From positions 1-64,000 of the forward strand of contig JAPOSZ010000029.1 in assembly GCA_026709415.1 (NCBI GenBank): a stretch of DNA of 64,000 nt. The letters run 5' to 3'. Positions 1 to 7,306 of this stretch are shown one piece after another (position 1 is the stretch's first letter; each line of letters begins with the position of its first letter). The notes beneath the pieces were generated by a model that was not told the DNA's origin, ran no database searches, and was given only the letters and a program-made list of their open reading frames with translations. The stretch comes from Flavobacteriaceae bacterium. Its GTDB lineage: Bacteria; Bacteroidota; Bacteroidia; Flavobacteriales; Flavobacteriaceae. The translations under genes were made by a program, and so were the position numbers.

Positions 1-186
1 TTAACCATAATGAAATCAAACGATGATGGCTTGGCTTCGAAAAGTCATTGAAAACGTAAATTAGTGTCAACTGTTATTGAATAAGGTTGGAAACTATAGT
101 GTAAATCATGAAAATCATTGATTTTTAATCTTAATGATACAATTTCAATACATGTAGTAAAATGATTAAATATCAGTGAACTTTAG

Positions 187-194
187 TACTTTTG
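187..194 (+). promoter_or_regulatory. candidate Bacteroidota -7 promoter box before rpmB
   Basis: The octamer TACTTTTG fits the Bacteroidota primary-sigma -7 consensus TAnnTTTG and ends 20 nt before the rpmB ATG. No clear TTTG is found at the expected -33 spacing, so the call rests on the -7 half and its position. It would drive the rpmB-rpmG-DUF4295 ribosomal operon and perhaps ftsY. Confidence 0.45.
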
Positions 195-214
195 CGAATT
201 CAAAAAAAAAGAAA

Positions 215-451
215 ATGTCAAAGGTTTGTCAGGTTTCAAGAAAGAGAGTGATGATTGGAAACAATGTGTCTCATGCGCTCAATAGAACCAAGCGTCGGTT
301 TGACGTAAACTTAATTACAAAAAGATTTTTTATTCCTGAAGAAAACAGATGGGTGAAACTTAAAATATCTACCTCAGTTCTTCGAACAATCAATCGAAAA
401 GGCATATCGGCTGTTATTAAAGATGCTAGGACCAAAGGCATTGTGATTTAA
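215..451 (+). CDS. rpmB: 50S ribosomal protein L28 (bL28)
   Basis: Small basic protein of the large ribosomal subunit. The 78-residue product from the ATG at 215 shows the L28 pattern: an N-terminal segment with [13 protein letters not shown], then [10 protein letters not shown], and a C-terminal [15 protein letters not shown] stretch. An in-frame upstream start at 176 would add 13 residues (including a lysine run) not typical of the family, and a -7 promoter box lies inside that extension, so 215 is preferred. It is first in a tight ribosomal cluster with rpmG 10 nt downstream, an arrangement usual in Bacteroidota. Confidence 0.96.
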   Translation: MSKVCQVSRKRVMIGNNVSHALNRTKRRFDVNLITKRFFIPEENRWVKLKISTSVLRTINRKGISAVIKDARTKGIVI

Positions 452-461
452 TTTTATCTAA

Positions 462-650
462 ATGGCGAAAAAAAGCAAAGGAAATCGAGTCCAGGTCATT
501 TTGGAATGTACAGAGCATAAAGATTCTGGACAAAGTGGGACATCGAGATACATTACCACCAAAAACAAAAAGAATTCTCCTTCACGGTTGGAAATAAAAA
601 AGTTTAATCCAATTTTGAAACGGATGACACTTCATAAAGAAATAAAGTAA
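462..650 (+). CDS. rpmG: 50S ribosomal protein L33 (bL33)
   Basis: The 62-residue product is a basic large-subunit protein with the L33 signature: [19 protein letters not shown] at the N-terminus, then a serine/threonine-rich [11 protein letters not shown] segment and a C-terminal [18 protein letters not shown]. It lacks the CxxC zinc pairs of the zinc-binding L33 form (only one cysteine, in LECTEH), so it is a C-minus-type L33. It lies between rpmB and the DUF4295 gene, with 10 nt and 1 nt gaps, and is almost certainly co-transcribed with both. Confidence 0.96.
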   Translation: MAKKSKGNRVQVILECTEHKDSGQSGTSRYITTKNKKNSPSRLEIKKFNPILKRMTLHKEIK

Positions 651-651
651 A

Positions 652-801
652 ATGGCAAAAAAAGCAGTAGCGACCTTACAAACGGGATCTAAAAAATTGA
701 CTAAAGTCATTAAAATGTCCAAAAAGGATAGTGGTTCGTATAGTTTCATTGAGGGAATGGTTAAAAGTGATCAGGTTCAGAATTGGCTCAAAAAGCAATA
801 G
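652..801 (+). CDS. DUF4295 family small basic protein
   Basis: A 49-residue lysine-rich protein starting MAKKAVATLQTGSKKLTK and ending in NWLKKQ. This matches the DUF4295 family, which as far as I know is restricted to Bacteroidota and is encoded directly after rpmG and before ftsY, as here. The ATG at 652 follows the rpmG stop by 1 nt. Size, charge and operon position suggest a ribosome-associated protein, but that role is inferred from context. It is easily missed because of its length. Confidence 0.88.
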   Translation: MAKKAVATLQTGSKKLTKVIKMSKKDSGSYSFIEGMVKSDQVQNWLKKQ

Positions 802-866
802 TGGTTAGATAGCTTCAGGCACGGTTACATCAATTACTTCGGACTTGTCATTGTTGCACTAGATAG

Positions 867-1784
867 TTGAACTTGTCTTCTGTTAGTAAATACAAAAAAG
901 TTATTGGTTTTTGGGGTGGGATCAGAAATCTACTTTCAAAAAAGAGATCCCTTGATTCCCAACTAATTGAAAACATTGAAGAAATCTTGATTTCTGCAGA
1001 TGTAGGAATAGAAACCACCGAATTTTTAATCGATAATATAGTTGACAAGTTCCCTAATTCAAAAAATTCACATATAGGCGAATTATCTGACTTTTTTAAA
1101 AAAGAAATCATTTCAATTCTTGAAAAAAATCAATGTTCCAATGGATTAGAATCTTACAATAAAAGTTCTAAACCTTTTGTTTCATTGGTGGTTGGTGTCA
1201 ATGGAAGTGGAAAAACAACGACTATTGGAAAAATAGCTTACAAGTACAAGGTCCAAAGAAAAAAAATTTTACTTGGTGCGGCCGATACTTTTCGAAGTGG
1301 AGCCATAGAACAGTTAGGCATCTGGGCTAATCGAGTAGGATGTCGGATGATTAAACATCAAATGGGTGGGGACTCTGCAGCCGTAGCATTTGATGCAGTG
1401 CAATCAGCCGTTTCAAAATCTGAAGATATTGTTTTAATTGATACGGCAGGAAGAATGTCGAATCAGAGTCATTTGATGGAAGAACTAAAAAAAATTAAAA
1501 GAACAATTCAAAAGGTAATTTCAGATGCACCACATGAAGTTCTTTTGGTTTTAGATGGATCAATAGGCCAAAATGCACTAGTCCAAGCTGGTGAATTTTT
1601 TAATGATATTGGTGTAACGGCTTTAGCAATAACCAAACTAGATGGCACTTCTAAAGGAGGAATGTTATTTAGTATTTCTCATAAGTACAATATTCCAATC
1701 AAATATATTGGAGTCGGTGAAAAAATCGATGATTTGCTGTTGTTTGATAGTCAAAAGTATGTCGAATCGCTCTTTGAAAACTAG
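867..1784 (+). CDS. ftsY: signal recognition particle receptor FtsY
   Basis: SRP-receptor GTPase that docks SRP-ribosome complexes at the inner membrane for co-translational membrane protein insertion. The 305-aa product has a short N region, an NG-domain helical N part (about 30-90) and the SRP-GTPase G domain: P-loop GVNGSGKTT (110-118), DTFRSGA (140-146), DTAGR (192-196) and TKLDG (256-260). It lacks the long acidic A domain of enterobacterial FtsY, as is common in Bacteroidota. A stop codon directly precedes the TTG at 867, and no ATG occurs before the conserved NG domain, so initiation must be at a non-ATG codon (TTG 867 or TTG 873). Confidence 0.95.
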   Translation: MNLSSVSKYKKVIGFWGGIRNLLSKKRSLDSQLIENIEEILISADVGIETTEFLIDNIVDKFPNSKNSHIGELSDFFKKEIISILEKNQCSNGLESYNKSSKPFVSLVVGVNGSGKTTTIGKIAYKYKVQRKKILLGAADTFRSGAIEQLGIWANRVGCRMIKHQMGGDSAAVAFDAVQSAVSKSEDIVLIDTAGRMSNQSHLMEELKKIKRTIQKVISDAPHEVLLVLDGSIGQNALVQAGEFFNDIGVTALAITKLDGTSKGGMLFSISHKYNIPIKYIGVGEKIDDLLLFDSQKYVESLFEN

Positions 1785-1796
1785 AAAAAAATCATA

Positions 1797-3452
1797 ATGA
1801 AGGTTCTGTATCTCTTATTGATTTTTGTGACGTTTTTCATTTGTTCATGTGAAACAGATAACCAAAAAGAAAAAATAATTTCTTGGGTTAAATATGATGA
1901 GTCAGAAGAAGTTAAAAGTTTAGCAGAACACCCAATACAGCGAATGCGATTCAAGCGAATTCAACCCCATAGTAACTTGAAGCTAGCCCTTTTTCTCCCA
2001 TTTGAAAAGGAATTATTGAGGTTTGGCTATGAAAAATATCAACGTCTCAAGCCTTTAATTTTAGAAAAAACCATACCAGAACTTCAAGGCTTCGTTAGCC
2101 AAGAAGAATTAAGCTATTATGAATTAACCCTATTCTACTTATACAGAATCTATCATTTTGAAACCAATCCAGAAAAATATCTCAATGCCATTATCAGTTT
2201 AAATCCTGATATTATTAAACAAGCCCGTTCAAGAGATATAAAAAGAAGAAAGGAAATGAAACATCCTCTCTATGGAATACCCATTCTATTGAAAGATAAT
2301 ATCAATACGACCAGTATGCCGACTACCGCAGGAGCAGCTGTTTTGGAACATAATTTTCCACCTCAAGATGCTATTTTGACTAAAAAATTAAAAGATGTTG
2401 GTGCTCTGATTTTAGGAAAAACAAATCTCAGTGAGTGGGCCTATTATTTTTGTAGTGGATGTCCGTTAGGATATAGTTATATAGGTGGTCAAAGCTTGAA
2501 TCCTTATGGCCGAAAGATTTTTGAAACTGGGGGATCTTCATCCGGAAGTGGGACTGCTATTGCCGCTAACTATGCTGTAGCAGCCATAGGTACAGAAACA
2601 TCAGGTTCTATTCTATCCCCCTCATCAAAAAATGCATTGGTGGGATTAAAACCTACCATTGGATCAGTCAGTCGAAATGGTATGGTACCCATTTCTGGTA
2701 CTTTGGATACGGCAGGTCCGATGACCAAAAGTGTTATAGATGCAGCCATATTAATGAGTGCTATTTCGGGATATGACTCGTTGGATTCTTATAGTTATAA
2801 GTCTGAACCCATCAATTATCAACATCTTGAAAACATGTCACTTCGAGGAGTGAAATTTGGACTTATCAAAGCCTTTGCTAGTGATTCTTTAATGCAAAAT
2901 GCAGTTCAAAAAATTGAAAATAATTCAGGCCAAGTGATTCAAATCCATCCTCCGCAGATTGAATTTCAACAATTCATTAAAATTTTGGATGTCGATATGA
3001 AAATTGATTTACCCAATTATTTGGTTCACCATGCTAGTGAAACTATTGAAGTTAAAAATATCGATGATATTGTCGCATTCAATGTAAAAGATTCGATGCG
3101 ATATGCTCCATACAATCAGTCAATTTTTAGAAAAATCATCACCGATACTTTAACAAAAGACCAGTTTGAAAGGGAAAAGATGCAAGTTATGTCGGAAGCT
3201 GTAAGATATTTTCAAGAACCGATGCAAAATCACGAGTTAGATGTCATTATCTCGATCAATAATTATACGGCAGCATACGCCGCTGCCGCCCACTATCCTG
3301 CGCTGACCGTTCCTATGGGATTTAATCAGCATGGAGAACCTTATAATATTACGTTTATAGCACCATCAAAACAAGAACAAAAACTATTTGAAATTGGAGC
3401 TGCTTTTGAACGTATTTCAAAACAAAGACGCCCACCTGAAGACTATCGATAG
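1797..3452 (+). CDS. amidase-signature family lipoprotein
   Basis: Predicted exported amide hydrolase of the amidase-signature (GatA-like) superfamily. The 551-aa product begins with a lipoprotein signal peptide ending in FICSC (lipid-modified Cys18), so it should be envelope-anchored. The catalytic Ser-cisSer-Lys elements are visible: ILLKDN (Lys166), GGSSSGSG (245-252) and GTETSGSI with the nucleophile at Ser271. It is not GatA itself: the lipobox and the absence of gatB/gatC nearby argue for a peripheral role, perhaps on peptides or N-acyl amides. It lies 12 nt after ftsY and 17 nt before rimO, so it is probably in the same operon. The substrate cannot be told from sequence. Confidence 0.88.
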   Translation: MKVLYLLLIFVTFFICSCETDNQKEKIISWVKYDESEEVKSLAEHPIQRMRFKRIQPHSNLKLALFLPFEKELLRFGYEKYQRLKPLILEKTIPELQGFVSQEELSYYELTLFYLYRIYHFETNPEKYLNAIISLNPDIIKQARSRDIKRRKEMKHPLYGIPILLKDNINTTSMPTTAGAAVLEHNFPPQDAILTKKLKDVGALILGKTNLSEWAYYFCSGCPLGYSYIGGQSLNPYGRKIFETGGSSSGSGTAIAANYAVAAIGTETSGSILSPSSKNALVGLKPTIGSVSRNGMVPISGTLDTAGPMTKSVIDAAILMSAISGYDSLDSYSYKSEPINYQHLENMSLRGVKFGLIKAFASDSLMQNAVQKIENNSGQVIQIHPPQIEFQQFIKILDVDMKIDLPNYLVHHASETIEVKNIDDIVAFNVKDSMRYAPYNQSIFRKIITDTLTKDQFEREKMQVMSEAVRYFQEPMQNHELDVIISINNYTAAYAAAAHYPALTVPMGFNQHGEPYNITFIAPSKQEQKLFEIGAAFERISKQRRPPEDYR

Positions 3453-3469
3453 TTTCATATTTGCATACC

Positions 3470-4828
3470 TTGAGAACTAAAAGGCCCCAAAAAAATAAAG
3501 TCAAAGTCATCACTTTGGGATGCGCTAAAAATGTATTTGATTCCGAAGTGCTCATGGGGCAGTTACAGTCTAATGGAATTCAAGTAGTTAATCGCTCGAA
3601 AGCCAATATTATAATAATCAATACTTGTGGCTTTATTGAGAATGCGAAGCAAGAATCAATCAATACGATTCTAGAATATATCGATCAAAAAGAATCTGGA
3701 AAAATCGATAAACTATTTGTAACCGGTTGTTTATCAGAAAGGTATAAAGATGATTTAATCAAAGAATTACCTCAAGTGAATCAGTATTTTGGGACCGATG
3801 ATTTACCACTGTTATTAAAGGTTTTAAATGCTGATTACAAACACGAATTGGTTGGTCAAAGATTATTAACGACTCCAAAACATTATGCTTATTTAAAAAT
3901 TTCTGAAGGTTGTAATCGGCCCTGTTCATTTTGTGCCATACCACTTATGAGAAAACATCACAGGTCAACTCCTATCGAAGAATTGGTGAACCAAACCAAA
4001 CAATTGGTCAAACTAGGAGTAAAAGAATTGATATTAATTGCACAAGATTCCACATATTACGGCATTGATTTGTATGGCAAGCGAATGTTGCATGAACTGC
4101 TCGATCGATTAGCTGATGTTGATGGAATCCAATGGATTAGATTGCATTATGCGTTTCCAACAGGATTTCCTTTAGAAGTGTTGGATATTATCAATAATCG
4201 AGAAAATATTTGCAATTATCTCGATATACCATTACAACATATTTCAGATGAAATTCTTGTCTCGATGCGTCGAGGAACAAACAAGTTAAAAACTAACCGA
4301 TTGATTGAAACCATCCGTTCTAAAATTCCAGAAATCGCACTAAGAACAACCCTGATTGTTGGTTATCCTGGCGAAACGGAACATCACTTTAATGAATTGT
4401 TGTCATGGGTCAAACAAATTGAATTTGATCGTTTGGGTTGTTTTACATATAGTCATGAAGAAAACACCCATGCATTTCACTTAGATGATGATGTCCCTAT
4501 GGCGATAAAAAATCTAAGATTAAATCGGATCATGAAAATACAATCGGATATTTCATATCAAAAAAACCAACAACTAATTGGTAAAAAAATCAAATGCCTC
4601 ATCGATCGAAAAGAAGGAGATTATTATGTTGGCAGAACTTACAAGGATTCCCCCGACGTTGATAATGAAGTGCTTATCAATTCACGACTGAACCATTTGA
4701 ACATCGGGGAGTTTTACCCAATAAGAATCAAAAGTGTTAGTGAGTTTGATTTGATGGGGCAACCTATTAAAGATGAAGTCATAAGCCTCAATCAATATAA
4801 AGAGTCCTCTCCATTAGAACACTCTTAG
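3470..4828 (+). CDS. rimO: ribosomal protein S12 methylthiotransferase RimO
   Basis: Radical-SAM enzyme that methylthiolates the conserved aspartate of ribosomal protein S12. The 452-aa product has an N-terminal MTTase domain with three cluster cysteines (about 18, 53, 87), a radical-SAM CxxxCxxC motif in GCNRPCSFC (about 148, 152, 155) and a C-terminal TRAM-like domain. The start is the TTG at 3470, giving MRTKRPQKNK as in Bacteroidota homologues; another TTG at 3461 would add three residues. No in-frame ATG precedes the MTTase domain. It ends the ribosome-linked rpmB-ftsY block and converges on the helicase gene. Confidence 0.95.
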   Translation: MRTKRPQKNKVKVITLGCAKNVFDSEVLMGQLQSNGIQVVNRSKANIIIINTCGFIENAKQESINTILEYIDQKESGKIDKLFVTGCLSERYKDDLIKELPQVNQYFGTDDLPLLLKVLNADYKHELVGQRLLTTPKHYAYLKISEGCNRPCSFCAIPLMRKHHRSTPIEELVNQTKQLVKLGVKELILIAQDSTYYGIDLYGKRMLHELLDRLADVDGIQWIRLHYAFPTGFPLEVLDIINNRENICNYLDIPLQHISDEILVSMRRGTNKLKTNRLIETIRSKIPEIALRTTLIVGYPGETEHHFNELLSWVKQIEFDRLGCFTYSHEENTHAFHLDDDVPMAIKNLRLNRIMKIQSDISYQKNQQLIGKKIKCLIDRKEGDYYVGRTYKDSPDVDNEVLINSRLNHLNIGEFYPIRIKSVSEFDLMGQPIKDEVISLNQYKESSPLEHS

Positions 4829-4940
4829 TCTTTTTCAGGGGTTTGGTGTCGAAACATTATCCACAAAAATAAAAAGCCAATTCTGTTGATTGGGATCTGT
4901 TTTTAAATCTGTGTTTTTTTTCTAAAAGAGCTAAGCGTAT

Positions 4941-4980
4941 AAAAGACACCATCGATTATAAACTCGATGATTGGTCTTTT
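4941..4980. terminator. candidate bidirectional terminator between rimO and the helicase gene
   Basis: An interrupted inverted repeat lies between the two convergent genes. The outer arms AAAAGAC and GTCTTTT are perfectly complementary, and the inner arms ATCGA and TCGAT close the loop, with an asymmetric internal bulge. The A-run on one side and T-run on the other would give a U-tract in either direction. The stem is AT-rich, so strength is uncertain. Confidence 0.45.
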
Positions 4981-5009
4981 AAGCCGAAAAGAGAAAAATT
5001 TATTTGAAA

Positions 5010-6995
5010 TTAAAATCCTCTATCCTTTTTGATTTTGTAGTAGCTTTCTTCTACCGCTTTGTAATGTTCTTGAGAATGATTGATTAAAACCAAGTCATCT
5101 GTGTTGGTATTCGATGGATCGTACTTCTTACAATAGTCCTGAAATGCCTTTTTAATCACCTTTTCTGTGGTTTTCTTTGAAACTTGAAGTATAATATAAC
5201 TTGAATTTTTTATTTCAACAAATAAAGCTTTGATGCTATGATAATCTTGTTTTTCTATTGACAAAAAATCAGAAATACTTGAAATCATTTCTATTTCTTT
5301 TTCAACGATTTCGGAATCTATGGAACTGATTTTGAATAAAAAATGGATGACCGATTTACAAAAATCGTAAGTGGTGTTATTTTTAATGTAATCCACACTT
5401 CGATCCAAACGGAGATCATTTTGATCAATTTTATTTTGGTATAAGTTGTAAATATTCGTTCGTTCTTCACTGCCATACAAATCGGCAAAGTATTGATGAA
5501 TAAATCTACTTTCTCGATCATCAGAAATACCATCAGCATCTCTCACAAAAAGAGAAAGTGCCAATAAATGAACTCTGACCTCTCGTCCTTTTTTACTATT
5601 GTAGAGCACAAATGATCCTTCTTCAGAATACTTGTCATGTAAAACATCATATAATCCATCGGAAACGTTGATATCTCTAGACATAAAATCTAAAGCATGT
5701 TGGGATACTTTAATATCACTTAAACCTATTTTTCTCTCAAGTTCAATACCGTCTAAAGATTTGCATCTACTCAATGCAACATAAGTTTGACCTTCAGCAA
5801 AAGCCCCATACCCCAAATCGATGACTACGTTTTCTAAAGTGAGCCCCTGTGCCTTATGGATGGTTGAAGCCCAGGCCAGTTTTATCGGTAATTGTTTAAA
5901 AGTTCCAATCGACTCCATATCAACTTTATTATCTTTTGCATTCCAATAGTATTCCAAATCATCCCATTGATAAGGCTCAACTTTAACTTCACCATTAGAA
6001 TCGAGTAGGACCCAAACACAATTATCTTCTATATCAATATTTGTAATGGTCCCTAGAGACCCATTAACCCACTGTTTATTTTTATCATTAGCGATCATCA
6101 TAACTCTTGCGTCAACGCACAATTCTAGCTCTCGATAAGTTGGAGTTCTTGATTTAGTTTTATTCTGACTAAAAGTGCCAGTAGTTTTTGCTATAAAAGT
6201 CAATTTCAGATTATTTAAACTATCGAGAATAGAGGTATTGATTTTTTCCGCAGATTTTGTCCTTGGCGTTAAAGATATTTTTTTATCATTGTAGTGTCGG
6301 GCCGTTTTATATAGATTGTGTCTCTGATTGATCAGATCTAAATTATTTTGATTGGCCTTTCCAGTTCTTATTTTGTCTAAAATGGATACAAATTCAAAAT
6401 CACTTTGTCGATAGACCTGTTTTAATTCAATGACAATTAAATTAAAGTTTTTAAAAACGGGCGCACTAAAAAAGAAGGGATTGTTATTATAGTAGTATTC
6501 AATGATTTGACAAACTTCTATATTCGTGCTATCAACAATCGGAGGTAATTGAAATAAGTCCCCAACAAATAACATTTGCTTCCCTCCAAAAGGTTTGTTA
6601 TTGTTCATATAGCGTTTGAGGGATAAATCGATTGCTGTCATTAAATCAGCACGAACCATGGATACCTCATCGATAATGAATGTTTCTATATTTTGGCACA
6701 AATCTTGGACCTCTTTGTCGAATTTTATATTTCTATCATCGGGTAAAAACGGTCTAAGAGAAAATCTAAAAAAGCTATGAATCGTCTGTCCCCCAATATT
6801 AATTGCTGCAATACCAGTGGGGGCTAATTTCACCATTGATTTACTAGTGTTCTTAATGATGTAATTCAGTAGTGTTGACTTACCTGTACCAGCTTTTCCA
6901 GTCAAAAAAACGGAATGGTTGGTGTTTTTTATTAGTGATATAGCCCTTATAGCTTGGGCATTCTTATTGAAATTATAGCCTGTAGAGTTCATCAT
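5010..6995 (-). CDS. Pif1-like helicase with C-terminal TerB-like and degenerate J-like domains
   Basis: Superfamily 1B DNA helicase of the Pif1/RecD-like group. Numbered from the upstream TTG at 7010, it has Walker A GKAGTGKST (38-46), Walker B FIIDEVSMV (111-119), FVGDLFQLPPI (148-158), WASTIHKAQGLT (380-391) and motif VI YVALSRCKSLDGIEL (410-424). The last 190 residues are not helicase. Residues 476-600 contain two helical repeats with DADGISDDRE and IDSEIVEKEIE, the paired acidic-helix pattern of TerB/DjlA-N domains. Residues 612-666 resemble a J domain (EKVIKKAFQDYCKKYDPS ... YYKIKKDRG), but the HPD triad reads DPS. ATG at 6995 is the preferred start; 6992 is also ATG. It is monocistronic, and its specific role is unknown. 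Confidence 0.85.
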   Translation of the reverse strand: MMNSTGYNFNKNAQAIRAISLIKNTNHSVFLTGKAGTGKSTLLNYIIKNTSKSMVKLAPTGIAAINIGGQTIHSFFRFSLRPFLPDDRNIKFDKEVQDLCQNIETFIIDEVSMVRADLMTAIDLSLKRYMNNNKPFGGKQMLFVGDLFQLPPIVDSTNIEVCQIIEYYYNNNPFFFSAPVFKNFNLIVIELKQVYRQSDFEFVSILDKIRTGKANQNNLDLINQRHNLYKTARHYNDKKISLTPRTKSAEKINTSILDSLNNLKLTFIAKTTGTFSQNKTKSRTPTYRELELCVDARVMMIANDKNKQWVNGSLGTITNIDIEDNCVWVLLDSNGEVKVEPYQWDDLEYYWNAKDNKVDMESIGTFKQLPIKLAWASTIHKAQGLTLENVVIDLGYGAFAEGQTYVALSRCKSLDGIELERKIGLSDIKVSQHALDFMSRDINVSDGLYDVLHDKYSEEGSFVLYNSKKGREVRVHLLALSLFVRDADGISDDRESRFIHQYFADLYGSEERTNIYNLYQNKIDQNDLRLDRSVDYIKNNTTYDFCKSVIHFLFKISSIDSEIVEKEIEMISSISDFLSIEKQDYHSIKALFVEIKNSSYIILQVSKKTTEKVIKKAFQDYCKKYDPSNTNTDDLVLINHSQEHYKAVEESYYKIKKDRGF

Positions 6996-7306
6996 TTTAA
7001 TGAAATACAAATTATGAAAGCGTCGTTGTTAACCAATGTAATGGCGTTCGTTTATAAGATTTTTTTGTGATTCTATATCGAGTTTTAGCGTTTTCGATTA
7101 ATTCGATTCGGATTGATTTAATTCGCTCAAAAATTTTTGTTAATTGAAATATTCCAACTTCAAAGATGGCCTGATTGTTAATTGATTCATCAAATCAATT
7201 TAATACTACGAACTTTATTTCTAATTCTTTTTGTCACTCCTTTAAAGCGGTTAATGCCTTATGACTAGTTGCTTTTATAGATAAAAAATTTGAAAACTTT
7301 TGTGCT
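6996..7306. other. intergenic region with an AT-rich hairpin
   Basis: This gap between two minus-strand genes contains no credible ORF. It holds a perfect 8-bp inverted repeat, AATTGATT (7181-7188) and AATCAATT (7194-7201), around a 5-nt loop. No T-run follows on either strand, so it is not a standard terminator. The segment at 7090-7130 repeats the word TTAATTCG. I see no convincing promoter box for the helicase gene. Confidence 0.4.

Noticed and set aside
7181..7201. Perfect 8-bp hairpin as a terminator for the M14 gene
   Set aside because: No T-run follows on either strand; recorded only as a structure.
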